DNA from: Trichaptum fuscoviolaceum
Taxonomy: Eukaryota > Basidiomycota > Agaricomycetes > Hymenochaetales > Trichaptaceae
DNA length: 64,000 nt
Direction: 5' to 3'
Assembly: GCA_910574455.1 (NCBI GenBank)
Contig: CAJSYZ010000011.1
Coordinates: 1,798,001-1,862,000, forward strand
In this document: positions 47,687 through 59,657 of the stretch, in pieces
How positions within the stretch are numbered: the first letter of the stretch is position 1
Layout of the letters: every line of letters starts with the position of its first letter
Translations under genes and position numbers: made by a program
The notes under the pieces: model-generated
What the model was told of the DNA's origin: nothing
Seen by the model: only the letters and a program-made list of their open reading frames with translations
Databases searched by the model: none

Positions 47687-48599
47687 ACCATGAAGCTGCT
47701 AGCATGTACATGTACTGTAAATTCATACATAATGTACTATTTAGCCTTTTCGTTTAGTACGAAGGGTACGTAGTAAATGTAATATTGGAGAATATACTAT
47801 TCGCGCATATTCAACTCTACATGAAAGTTTTTAACACCTTGCAATTTCCGTCACGACAGCCTGAGATACTACAGTATAAATTTCACACGGTCAGTAGTAA
47901 GTACAATTCTCAGCACTGCCGCCTTCAACTTCATCTCATAGCCTGCTGCCCGACTGGCGAACATGATGTCGGTAAATAATCTAACTAATAAGCCTAAATC
48001 TGGTACGAGAACAAACACGCCCCCTCGATAATAGCTTACAAGGATATTAGAAGCTTGCATGCTATAATCCGGCGGCGCCGTCGTTGCTTCCGATTAAGTT
48101 ACAACTTCATTTTCGAGCGCGAGGACTGAATAGAACTTCAAGCTCATGATGTCCTCGAGTGAGCTCAAATTTCCGTCATTCGTTCTGTGGCAGGGTACTT
48201 TCACTGAATCTTGCTTGTCTTCTCTGGACTGTACTCTGGTGCTTCATCAGGTTTCCAACATATGCAGATTCCGACTGTTCATGGTCATTGGCACCTTGTA
48301 GCCATTTTCTTCCGCTTGTGTGATGAAGCGGAACTCGTCTTCCTCAAAGGTCAAATGTTCTGCCTTGTCCTACAGACGCAGTTCCACAGGTCTACCAATT
48401 CACAAGGACGAAAGGTACGCCAAAATGTTAGGAATGATGTTCGCCTGATACGAACTTCCCAACGTTCAATGATGTTCGGTGCACACTTGACAGTTCGCCT
48501 GCGACAACGTCTGTTCAGAGGCGGCTTGGTGGCGCATCTACGCGCTAATGGGAAATACCCGGATACCGAAACAATTGCGGAATACCCTCGACTAAGTCC
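47687..48599. other. Intergenic between the tandem subtilases
   Basis: No gene seen. A plus-strand open frame at 48211-48606 has no start of interest, domain or splice site that I trust. Confidence 0.4.
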
Positions 48600-48606
48600 T
48601 ATATAA
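48600..48606 (+). promoter_or_regulatory. TATA box of the second subtilase
   Basis: TATATAA lies 46 bp before the ATG at 48646, the same spacing as in the first copy, which supports that start over the in-frame ATG at 48628. Confidence 0.5.
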
Positions 48607-48645
48607 CCCTGCTCATGAGAACATGAGATGTATCAGCATCCCAGC

Positions 48646-50153
48646 ATGGCTTCCAGATTCGTGTATCTGCTGCTCCCTGTTCTCGCCAAGTTAGCGGTCG
48701 CCTCACCGGCGTTGGGAGTCGCGCCTCTGCATATCCCTAACTCTGACTCACTCGTGAATAACCAGTATATCGTTGTCTTGAAAGATGAGACTCCAGCTGA
48801 TACTTTCGATGCTCACGTAAACTTTGTTGACTTCGCCTCGCAAACTACCCCGCTCTGGGGTGAAAATGGCCTCAACCATGTTTGGGACGGTAGTCTCTTG
48901 AAGGGATACTCTGGCCGTTTCTCAGAGGATGTCCTCGACATGATTCGCCGTCGGCCGGAAGTAGACTTCGTCGAGCAGTCTCAAATTGTGTCGGTAGCTG
49001 AGACTCAGAACCCGTCGACTTGGGTACATATCCTTTTCCTAGACTGCATGACTCATATCTGACGTTTATTACTTTGAAACGACAGGGCCTTCATCGCATC
49101 TCGCACCAAAAGAAAATCGAAGCGAGCGACGACTACGAGTACGTGTATGAAGATGAAGCCGGCAAGGGAGTTATGATCTATGTCATCGATACCGGTATTT
49201 TCATTGGACATCAAGACTTCGAGGGCCGTGCAATCTGGGGAACAACTATTCCGAAAGAGAGTCCTAATGATGATGACCAAGGCCATGGTACGCATGTGGC
49301 AGGTATCGCTGCCGGAAAGCAATGGGGCGTTGCCAAGAAGGCACAGCTGACCGCCATCAAGGTCTTCAACTCCACCGGCAAAGGAACCACCGACAACATT
49401 CTCGCGGGTCTCATCTGGGCAGATAAGGATGCATCCTCGCGCGCTCTGCAGGCCGCCGAAGAGATCAAAGCGACAGGTTCCTCAAGCCACAAGGGTTCCG
49501 TCATTAACATGTCGCTCACTTCTCCGAAGAGCAAAGCGCTTTCAGCAGCCGCTCTCAAAACAATACAGCATGGCCACCATGTTGTTGTCGCTGCAGGAAA
49601 CTTCCGCACGCGCGCGTGCGACTACTCCCCTGCTGATGTACCTGAGACGATCACAATCGGTGCGACCGACAAAGCGGACAAACGCGCGTATTTCAGCAAC
49701 TGGGGCACCTGCGTGGATCTCTTCGCTCCCGGTAAAGATATCGTCAGCTGCAGCATCAGGTCGGAATCGTCCACCGTCACTATGTCGGGCACAAGCATGG
49801 CCGCTCCGCATGTATCTGGTCTACTCGCATATCTGATTTCCATCTACCCGCATGCGACCTTCAACCCGAAGCTTACGCAGAACACGCTTTTAGACGCTTA
49901 TTCCGCCGCATTCAACGTCCTCCCTATTTTCGTCGCCAGTATGCTCCCGAAGCCGGAATTATTCCAGCAGTTGGAAATGGTTTCAGTCGCTGAGCCTCTT
50001 ACGCCCGCCCAGCTTAAAAAGGCAGTCATGGATATCGCTACATGGGGAAAGATCGAGGACACTATGAGCCCTAACAATGCGCTCCTGTTCAACAACGCAA
50101 CTACTCCCAGCGGGAAGGCTTGGTTCAAGGAGCACTTCTGGGCCATGGCCTGA
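48646..50153 (+). CDS. Secreted subtilisin-like serine protease (S8), tandem copy
   Basis: Exons 48646-49023 and 49086-50153 code 481 residues. The signal peptide is MASRFVYLLLPVLAKLAVAS. The I9 propeptide has NQYIVVLKDETPADTFDAHV. The triad is Asp in VYVIDTGIF, His in GHGTHVAGIAAG and Ser in SGTSMAAPHVSG, with the oxyanion Asn in AAGNFRTR. The C-terminal extension ends KEHFWAMA. It is a full-length paralogue of the upstream gene with the single intron in the same place, so the pair arose by tandem duplication. An in-frame ATG at 48628 would add six residues (MYQHPS), but the paralogue and TATA spacing favour 48646. Confidence 0.94.
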
Positions 50154-50489
50154 GCCTTGGATATGGATACGAATATCTGTACTGTAAATTTCTTGAACAT
50201 TAAGATGACATTCGACGATAAATATGCACAGATGACAGTACTACAAACATATTCACAGTCCATTCGATGTTACATAGATGCAGTATGTATACATGTTGAG
50301 AATAAAAGACGATCCCGGTAAGCGGGCAGAGTTCTTCAGTTGTGAGAGGAGACGTCGGTACTCCAGCCCATATCGAGCAACTTCTCAGCATGTCCAAACT
50401 CCGCATGCAAGGGATCTTCGCTGTTGCTAATGAGGCCTACAGCTCCTTCAGACCGAGGCTCGATTATGCATGGAAAGTCTTTCGGATGG

Positions 50490-52453
50490 CTAGGAACAAA
50501 AGTTGTCATCTAAGGCAAGCTCAAAAGACATCATTACATACTTTAGGAGACCCGTCGCGGAAAATTCATATGTTTCCTTCGTTCCTCGTCCGCTTTCACC
50601 GGTCGGAGTCCTGATATCGAAAACAGCAAGACACGTGGCGATAACCAGGAATAGCTCGACGTCGGCAATTATCCTTCCTGGACACTTTCGCCTTCCGAAT
50701 CCAAATACAAGATCATACGGATCTCGTTCGGGGGAGAAGCTTTCGGTTCCCAAGAACCTCTCCGGACGGAATTCTGTGGGGTCTTCGTAGTTATCTGGGT
50801 CATTCACGAACAGCCTGTGACAGATAAAACCAAGCTTTAAAGGCCATATTATCACAAATGAGGTGTTACTTACCATATATTGGGCATAACCACAGCACCC
50901 TTTGGGAAGAGATAGTTCCGGTAAACATCATCTTGCGCAGGTACATGGGGAAACCCTACAAACCGGTAAGGACATTTGCACAATATACAACTGCGTATAC
51001 AAGAGTTCATACCCAGTGGTACAACCGGATTCCATCGTAAAGCTTCCTTAACTACGGCATCGATATAAGGCAGTTTCGGTCGGTCCTCGATTGTTGGCAG
51101 TCGGCTAGTCCCCACAACCGTGTCGAGCTCGGCCTGGGCTCTCCTCTGGACGCCAGTATTAAGCATCATGGCAAGAAAGAAAGTATGTATTGTCGAAACG
51201 GTCTTGAAAGAGGAGAGTTAGCGTAGTGAGAGTGGAAGAATTAGAGCATTCATGCCAGGATGACATACGGTATCAGTGCCCCCTATATATAAGGAAGCCG
51301 CAGAATTCTTGACGATAGACTGTTTCTCCGCACTCAGGGAGTCTAAGCCAAGAAGATCAGCTGTATATGACCTCAAGGCACATCCATCCGCCTAAAGATT
51401 CCTCGAAAGTCAGACTCACAAAGCTGGCTCACGATCTGAAAGAGTAGTACATACCATCTCCTGCTTCACGAAGTTAAGCGGACGTTCTGTAAACTCATGA
51501 AAAGTACGCTGGTAGCATTTAGCGATACGTTTGAAGGTTGCACCGGGAAACCATGAAGGGACATGCCGCACTAAGTAAGATCTGTAATCAGCTTGCTATC
51601 AAGAATAAGGACAACTCAACTCACAGAGAGGTAGCGTGTCCACAATCCACCTTCCCGCTAATATGGCATCAGAAAACTCGTACGTGGCGCTCTTTGCCAG
51701 CTCCACAAGAGGATCACTACCCATCTTTGTTGCTTCATATCCGTAGAGCATTCTGAGAGTGATAGCCCCCGCAAAACTGGTTTCGGGCTAACGTTAAGAA
51801 AGCGGAAGTTATTCGATGACGAGAAAGACTACAATCTTACAATCTTATGTGATCAGCGAGTTTGTTGGGATCATCGCGAACGCAACCCAGGAACACGTGT
51901 GTCTGTTCGGTTATAAGGTCGTGATAGCGCTCGACCGTCTTGTATGTCCCTATTAATTGGTGCATATAACGCCTGTGCGTTTTACAGGTGTCTCCGTATT
52001 GCTGAAGCGCAAGCGTGTCTTGCAAGCCACACCTAGCCATGTGAGATAACTTGATCAGTTAAAATATTGCAATACAAAAGGGGGAAACACTGACAATTCA
52101 CCAGCAAAGGTGAGAATCGGCCGATCGGAGTAAATATTGGATCGCTTTTCGAAAAGATCAATCGTAGCCTGGACGTCGTTCAGAATAATAATTGTTTGGT
52201 TGAATACCGTAACGGAGCTTATAGGTCCATAGACATCTTTGTGCTTTGCCCAGTGTACCCAATCGTGGTCCTTGGGAAGATCCAGGAGATTTCCCACCAA
52301 GGGCAAAGGCTTAGGGCCAGGAGGTAATTTATAGACTTGGGGCGACTTGCGCGAAAGTACTAGAGAAGCAAGAGACTTGACGACGAGTATAGCACCGGTC
52401 GCAAGTATAGCATCAAGAATAAGCAGAGGTTTAAGTTGTCTCACGAAGTCCAT
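50490..52453 (-). CDS. Cytochrome P450 monooxygenase
   Basis: The N-terminus begins MDFVRQLKPLLILDAILATG with a membrane anchor. The proline-rich hinge KLPPGPKPLPLVGNLLDLPK follows. Many small exons then give YGPISSVTVFNQTIIILNDV, the C-helix region (HMARCGLQDTLA region and RRYMHQLI), ITLRMLYGYE, VDTLP and VPSWFPGA. The I-helix is ASLYIGGTDT. VQRRAQAELDTVVG, the K-helix EALRWNP, FVNDPDNYEDPTEFRPERFL and the haem loop FGFGRRKCPGR follow. The haem cysteine and the ExxR pair are intact. It is an ER-anchored fungal P450 of the group that includes CYP64-like enzymes; the substrate is unknown. A longer frame extends upstream to 52663, but the 52453 ATG gives the usual anchor. Confidence 0.9.
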
Positions 52454-53873
52454 CGCAAGGTGATAACACTGTTCTTCCTGAATGATAGACTGTCTGATGA
52501 AATTGCCGTTATTTATACCGCTCGTCGACTGAATGAGCGCCATTATGAAGCTTCTGGTGTTAAAGAAGAATCCATATTCGGATGAAATGCTCCCTCGAAA
52601 GAATCCCTCCAAGCGCTCGGTGGCCCAAATGGGGATTGGAAAGTGCGCAGGTGCCGAAGTCAATTGAGTGCATACGACCTCTACCAGTTGCCGTGTTGAC
52701 AGAAGATCGTTCTCGGTGTATATAACACCGAGTAGAGGGGCCTATAACAAGCGTGCAGCTGAGTTCCTTGTGTCACGGTCGCAGCTCTAAAGCCCGAGGC
52801 CACGCCTCCAGTATATTGCTTATCAGCTTGAGCTTCGATTTGGAGCAGCAATCTGAAGCGTCTGCGCGGCATATCCAAGTCGAACTGCGTGATTAGCTAG
52901 ATATCAATGGGGAGTTTGAGAGAACATGCCGGGTTGGTTTCGGTGCCTTCTTACCTGCAAAACAAATCGCAGCTCACGTGTGAGAGTCTGCCTAATGAAC
53001 ATACAACCCGATCTTGATTTGTTTATATCGTTAATGAGGTTCGTACATCGACAGTAGTTCATGGGAAGTGGTCCGAGAAACGTTTCTATGATTGAAGTAG
53101 TAAGGACATCATCGAGTACTAGTGATAGCGCTGAATCAAACTTACACTAGATCTCCGTGTCAGACCTTCTATAACAGATCTCCTCTCTTACACGGACATG
53201 TAGAAACAGAAAACTCCTGCGCCACAGCAGCTGCAGAAAGACGCTTTACGTCTTCAATATTCCTGATGTGTTGTGCGCCGTATCATTTGTTATGTACCAG
53301 CTGGACACTCGGCATGAGGACCTCAGAATCAGCAAAATGCATAGTCACATGTAAAGAAAGTAAGGTACACAATTGAAAGGAACGACATCGTGGCGATGGC
53401 GAACGAAAGAAGTCGGAAGAACGAAGGTCCCAAAAGGTTGAAAACGACAATTCAATGTTCCTTAAACCTGCCCTTATTTGATCACGTGAATCAATGTTCG
53501 AATACACTTACTACATAAGTAGTACGAACAAAGCCGCCCGGGCCGCACAACTTGAATACCCACTGGACTCAGAATGGGCGATAAAGATGCATCGTGACTC
53601 CACATCCATGATTACAGGTCGAATCAGCTTCCGAAATCTCACGAGTTTCACTACTACTTGTGCATATGTACATATGCACGCAGCTCGAAACTTGTCTTGA
53701 CTGCTTAGCTCGCCTTATGCTGCGATTTAATAGACACCTCGACCCTGGGATTCACTTCTAATCCGCTTACTACATAGTACAGGAGAGAGAAAACAAGAAA
53801 GCACGAATGGGAGGAAGACTTCCACGTGTATGCCGATTGGAGCAAAGAATGTACCGAGACTAACTCGTTTAAT
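52454..53873. other. Intergenic, no gene seen
   Basis: Short frames only. It includes the promoter of the P450 (minus) and sequence downstream of the polymerase gene. Confidence 0.4.
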
Positions 53874-56391
53874 TTACGCATCGGCATTCCTCATAGTCGG
53901 ATCGATCCACTCCAATCCACACATCTGGAATACTTCCAGCTCTGATTTCGCGAGGACGAGGGAGGAATCCGCGAGATGTGTTCTATAGTAGAACAGACTC
54001 AAGTGAGGTTTCCGATATCGGTTGGAGGGTAGTGAATCGCTTACATTCCAGAGCTATCAAACTTCCAGCCTCTAACAATGAGTTAGAGAAAGAGTTTAAT
54101 TCTGTCTCTGACAGCGTACCTCTTGTCCTTTGTCCATTGACGAATGTCTCTCTGGAACATCGTTGAACCCGTCCTACGCGATACGCAGTTTCATCTGATG
54201 CTCAAATTCTCATCCGCGCAGCAATATGCTTACCATCCAATAACTGCACACCAATACACCTCCACAGGCGCAAAGATCAAATCCAGCCTACGTGCGACTA
54301 CCTTATCTCGTCCATAATTATGAAGGTGCTCTTCGTGGTATGGTGAGGATTGGGGTAGACGGAAAACAGTGAGCGCTTTTTCGAGCGTATCCCATTGGGC
54401 CTTGCGAATAGACGACGGCGAGCGAAAGGAGGAGAGATCTGAATGAATAGGAAGGAGTGGTTAGGATCCCGATTCAAGGGAGACTGTGATATCAAGATGC
54501 AATGTGGATAATGAATACTCACGCATAACGTGGGTAACCATCCCTATCCAGTAGTACATAGGCAGGTCAGTTGAAAATTTCGAGGAAAGTTCCAGGACCA
54601 ACCCTTCTCCCGGAGCCTCCCAACAAGCTTCTTGCACAAACCACGGTCCTTACCCGACTCAGGATGGGTAAAGACAATGTCAACATCATTTGATTCTTGT
54701 TTCCCTCTGCGATATCTACATCGCCACGAACATCAGTGCTTGAGCGGAAACACGAAGAAGATAAAATACGAGCCCTCCTACTATAGAATATGCGCAACCC
54801 GATTGAATCTCACATAGCTCGCTATACACTAGTCGTGCCATTTCTTCCACCTCGTCTCTTGGTATTCTTACTTTCGCGTTAGACATTGGAAAGTGGGTCT
54901 GGAACACAACTCACTTGATAATCAAATCTTCATACAGTGCAAGTCCGACTTTTATTCCCATTGCTTCGTCTTGCGTGTCCTCTATTTCAACGTCTTCTTC
55001 GCCCTCATTTACTCCGTAATATAGCCTCAAATCGTCAATAGTACGCAACCCGATGTCGTACAGTTTTCGTGCAGTGACAGGGCCAATGCCATATACATCT
55101 GCGAAGCAGCCGAGCGATTGAAAGCGCGTAGATGTGGCTATATCCCCTAAGCGACATGTATATGTATATGTATATCTCAAGGTCGGAGGTAAGTAGATTT
55201 ACTGAACTTACGAGCGGCGCTGATCCTTCCTAGGCGAATGAATTCCTCTACCTTTCAGGCCCGGGAATATGAGAAATGAGAAGAGGAAGGAGGAAAAGGA
55301 ATGTATATTACCATTGAGCTGATCTTTGTACCGATGTAAGGAAGCTTGGCAGTTTGTTGAATTGATGTTATACGATGTGGGTATGCTGTCGAACGGTAAG
55401 AATTAAAACTAAGATAAATCAGAGTTTGGACCTTTGACTACCTGTAAACAAGAGGAATTAGTAAGTCGACAAGAAACTACATAATAGCATTTGTAGCTTA
55501 CTCCAATGGCCCGTTGGTAGCTCAATGCGCTCCTCTGTTCACCCTCTAGCTCACGGCTTCGTCGGATAATCGCAAGTTCGCATGCCAATGCTTGATTCGG
55601 ACATGTCATCGGCGAAGCACGCGCGCATGCATAGCGTGCCGCGTAGTCTAGATTTTCCCTGAGGGTAGGAAGGACAGTAGGGATGAGGGATACTCCTGTT
55701 GATGGGGAAAATGATGGAGGTGTTTGAATAGGCGCCGGATTAAACTCCTTCCCTTTCCCCTTTTTGTCTCGCACAGCAAGTGTGCGAGACATTGTTCCGT
55801 CTGTAAGAGGGGATGAAGAAGGAGAAGAGAGATGGCACCTTGAGCATCCAGAGCAGTCTTCACTTTCAGGGCAATTTATCACAGTCTCATCGTGTAGATC
55901 TTCAAGGGCAACGAATTCGCCACACGGGAGTGCCTTTCCAACTCGCGCAGACTCACGGAGCCAGTCTGGCGTGACTACCGCCTTTTCTTTCTGACCTGGA
56001 AGTCAGATAAAATACACAAGTATGTTCACGGGGGCAAATGGAGAAAGACGACACTCACAGCAAGACTCCAGCCGATATGCCTCTCAAGCCGTTTCTTCAT
56101 TCTGATGTTGGTGACCAAGACTTCAGCATCAGAAGGTGATGAGCATATTGTTGCGCCGGAATCTTCCACGATAGCACTGAGCTCTCCTACTTCAGAGCTT
56201 GAGAATTTGGCTTGAACGACATGTATCTTGATGTCCGAAAGATTCTTTTCCGGTGACTCCTTAGTCTTCTTAGATACTGCCGGTGAGAGCAAGCGTGAGC
56301 TGCCCAACGACGATGGGCACGACAAATTTTGCTCCGTGTCTTTATCCCCCAGTTGCGGGGAGTAAGATGAGCGTTCACGTTTGAAAAGCAT
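53874..56391 (-). CDS. POL4: DNA polymerase X family (Pol lambda / Pol4)
   Basis: The N-terminal exon starts MLFKRERSS and carries a BRCT-like domain (IKIHVVQAKFSSSEVGELSA, then GWSLA). VVTPDWLRESARVGK follows. After a Ser/Pro linker comes the 8-kDa lyase domain (LRENLDYAARYACARASPMT, ending RAIGVS). The helix-hairpin-helix reads YGIGPVTARKLYDIGLRTID. The palm has RIPRDEVEEMARLVYSELCE, IVGGYRRGK, and the metal-binding Asp pair in NDVDIVFTHPES. The third Asp is in RRLDLIFAPVEVYW. The thumb ends GLEWIDPTMRNADA. The enzyme fills short gaps in base-excision repair and end joining in the nucleus. The IVGG/YRRGK junction needs a GC-AG intron (about 54717-54774), or the assembly has a frameshift there. 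Confidence 0.92.
55156..55175. repeat. TATACA hexamer repeat inside a polymerase intron
   Basis: Three tandem units (TGTATA on the plus strand) sit just upstream of a likely acceptor of the polymerase gene. The in-frame translation RYTYTYT is thus probably intronic. Confidence 0.6.
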
Positions 56392-57498
56392 CCTAGATGA
56401 AAGGATGTGAGTACAAGTATGTACTACATAATATGGTAAGTGTTCAAGTTGTCAATAGGTTGACGTCACATGGGCGACTTCCTTTTTCGTCCGATACTAG
56501 TACTACATGTACGCTAAGAAAACCTTCCCACGGATGGATGCAATGTCGAACGCCATTGTCGAACTCTCAGTGTTTGATATCAGGCGAACCCACTTTTCTT
56601 CCTAACATTTCACCATCAGAAAACCTCAGGGTTTGGCACTGTCATGTCAGAGCTAATGATTCCGGTACTTTAATCGAACAGGTTCTGGCTCCGACTTCCA
56701 CTGGCTTGTTGCACTCTTCTTAACCGGCAGCATCTTATCTCCTTCAACGACGAAATGGTCTCAGCTCCGACTTACTGGTATGGGTACAGCTAACAGCTAG
56801 AGAATGGTCGAAGTTTTTCTTGGTCTAATATCCAATGCGATCTAAAGCCCTGGGATGATTCCGATTCTTCCCCTATCACTGGGTAAACAAGAGCCGTAAA
56901 GATTTGTCGAAGTTTGAACGGGTTTTCATTGTATATTTGGAAAAGGGCGGCGATGCATGTGAATTACATCTCACGGTTCCAACTTCTTTCCTACTAATGT
57001 TAGAATACCTTCGCACCGACTTGCTGCAGTCAAGAACTTCTTTTTCAAAACGGACGCCATGAAGATGATCAGTGCCGGACGAAGAACTCAGTTTGCGACC
57101 TCGCGAGGATACAAGTGGGCCCCAGTCACACCGAGGCACACACGGCATCAAGTTAGCCCAAAATGTGAGCTAATTGCGACTATGAAAAGTAGAGTGAGAA
57201 AACTACTCTGCTAAATACTGATATAGTAAGTCCAAATTTTCAGAAAGCACAGACGCTATCCGGATGACTACGCACCGCTTTATACTTATTCGTATTCTCT
57301 TGTTCCACAGGTGATGGAGAATCCTTTGATGATTCTACATCAATCAATATACCTTAATCGTGTATCTATCAATCGAATCTCATACTGTTCCCGAGCGCAC
57401 AAACTATAATGCTGGAGCACCCTTTAAAGGTTCCTTTCCCCTTTCTCTGCTGAGGCCCTCCATTCTCCTGCAGTTCTTCGAAAGAGACAAGCGACGAA
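56392..57498. other. Intergenic between divergent polymerase and DUF6533 genes
   Basis: No gene is supported. The stretch must contain both promoters. I see no repeat or RNA gene. Confidence 0.4.
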
Positions 57499-59337
57499 AT
57501 GGACGTCGATCTGAAAGTTGCTGCTAGGGATTTGTCATTACTAAAAGTCAGTATCGTCTTACTTCAATTACTCCTATAATTCAGGAGCCTTTAGTACACC
57601 CTAGGTACAAGTTGTTAGAGCGGTCTTTGTCGGTTCGCTAATCCATTCATCCTTACAGTTGCAACCATAACACTCTTGGTGTGCTCTTTCGCTTTCTTCT
57701 TATCTCCTTCATCTGATCGTCTATGATACAGGCATACGAGTATGTTATTACGTCGGAGGAAGAAGTACGCGGTTTCACTAGTGCACTTAAATCCCAAACT
57801 ACCTCATTTCTTCCTCTAGAGACGACTCGTTTGGCCGTCACGATCATCCGCGATCAAGTACATATTCTTTCTGAACCGCTACCTCCCCTTCGTCTGTGCT
57901 GTCACGGAAGTGTACGGTAAGTGAATTTGTCCCATTCTATAATCAACCCACATTTAAGGCGCGCAGTGTATTTGGGAAACACGAGTAATGCGGTGAGTTC
58001 CAGTGCCGCTCTCTTGGGCTGGTCTGACAATAGGATCCAGTCATGCAAACCACTACTCTACCTAGCTGATAGTGAGTCTCCCATGTCGTCACATTCGCTC
58101 ATACGATTTACCATCGGTCGATATACTTACGTTCTCAAGTCTTGACTGTGCTGCTATTCATCATCGGAGAACGTAAGTGCCGTCTCGTACCGGCCTCACT
58201 CTATCTCGTCCCGACTGTAGACGCTCACCCACCATCTTTGCATGCGACAGTTGTCCTATTTATGCGTGTATATGCTGTCTGGTATTGCAAGACCTGGATG
58301 TACTTTCTGCTCGTCGCAAACTACGTAGTCAGTCGGTTCCCTCCATTTCGCACCATAGTATTACTGCCCCGGAATGAGGCGCTGATGACGGGTTAGCCCG
58401 GAATTGTCGTAGCCATGTACGCCACAGTGCATACGACCAAGATCGCAACGTCCGGTAGGCAGCGAGCGCATCATATTCAACCCCCTCCTCTGATACAAAC
58501 TAATGTATCAGTCATGGTTCCGGAACTCTTCCCTCGTGGATGTATTGTTTCGTTCCCTAATCGCCAATTCTGGATCTGTTACGTTGTACTACTGTTCCAC
58601 GAAAGCTGTGAGTCCGATCGATTACATTGCCTCGTTCCTGGGTAATGTTATGCTGATCTGTGTATCTTCCATTCAAAGTGACACTTTTCCTTCTTCTCCT
58701 CAGGATCCTACATTTCAGTTGAGTTTTTTCTTTGAAGCGACTAAAGGATTCGAACTAAATGCAAATCGGAGCGTAGAACACTACACTGTGTCCGCACTTC
58801 TTAAGCTGATGATCAAAGATGGTACGTCCAAACTGGAATTGCTCCCGTGGATCCGTGCTATGCGGTATACCGTTTCACGGTACAGTTGACTGAACTTCAG
58901 CTTCTTTTCAGGAGTACTATATTACGTCTGCGTCTTAGGGATGTCCGTGGCGAACATCTTAGTTCTATTACTGGCTTCCGTACGTCCGTTATATTTTTTG
59001 TGCAGTTGTGTGGCCTCTTCTCATCCGACCACTTGTCTTAGGCTGAAATATGTACTCTACTCATCGTGTCCGTCCATCTCTTTTTATTCCGCCTTATCTG
59101 CGGTCTCCTTCAAAAGATCTATTTCACTCATACCTGTGCCTAAATAGAACACAAGGAATCCTACACAGCATCCTCTGTTCGCGTCTCCTCCTGCGACTCC
59201 GGGGAGCGTATGAGTCGCTCACGGACGCTGGCTTGCGGAGTATTCGCCTCCAAACATCTTCCACTCTGACGTCCACTCGTGTGAATGAGGGGAGTATTCC
59301 GATGAGTGACTTTAGCGAAGAGACAAGAAGGGATTGA
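57499..59337 (+). CDS. DUF6533-domain seven-helix membrane protein
   Basis: The gene starts MDVDLKVAARDLSLLK. Spliced exons then give ATITLLAYEYVITSEEE, RRLVWPSRSSAIKYIFFLNR, and YLPFVCAVTEVY, the DUF6533 signature. Later parts are TVLLFIIGE, VLFMRVYAVWYCKTWMYFLL, LLKLMIKDG, LYYVCVLGMSVANILVLLLA and LHSILCSRLLLRLRGAYESL. A Ser/Thr/Glu-rich cytoplasmic tail ends at 59337. The family is large in Agaricomycetes, with about seven helices and a GPCR-like layout, but its ligand and role are unknown. Most introns are 50-60 bp. The junction near 57630-57660 (VRAVFVGS to ATITLL) and the exons between 57910 and 58140 are not resolved. Confidence 0.8.
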
Positions 59338-59657
59338 AATGATGTGACTGGTCATTCTTCGGATCCCAGTTGTATGTACATATATCTACGATTGTTCTTT
59401 TAAATTGAAAACATTTATGGGGGTCGCGGATGCTTTGTTCCATTATAACAAAAACATTTTCATACACTTGTATCGATTTCCCCCTTTTCGATATCATGCA
59501 ATAATATGCTAACTATTGGTTTCATCAGTCGTAATGCCCGCATTTTGTTGCTATCGCTGAGCCGGGTCGAGACCTCTTCGTACCCATGAGACGTCGTTGA
59601 GTAATTTGGGCATTGAATTCCGGAAGGGATAGTACAGATTCATCATTCCATGAAACT

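Noticed and set aside
55502..55540. tRNA A-box-like TGGTAGCTCAATGCG
   Set aside because: It lies inside the Pol lambda lyase-domain exon and there is no matching B box or cloverleaf.
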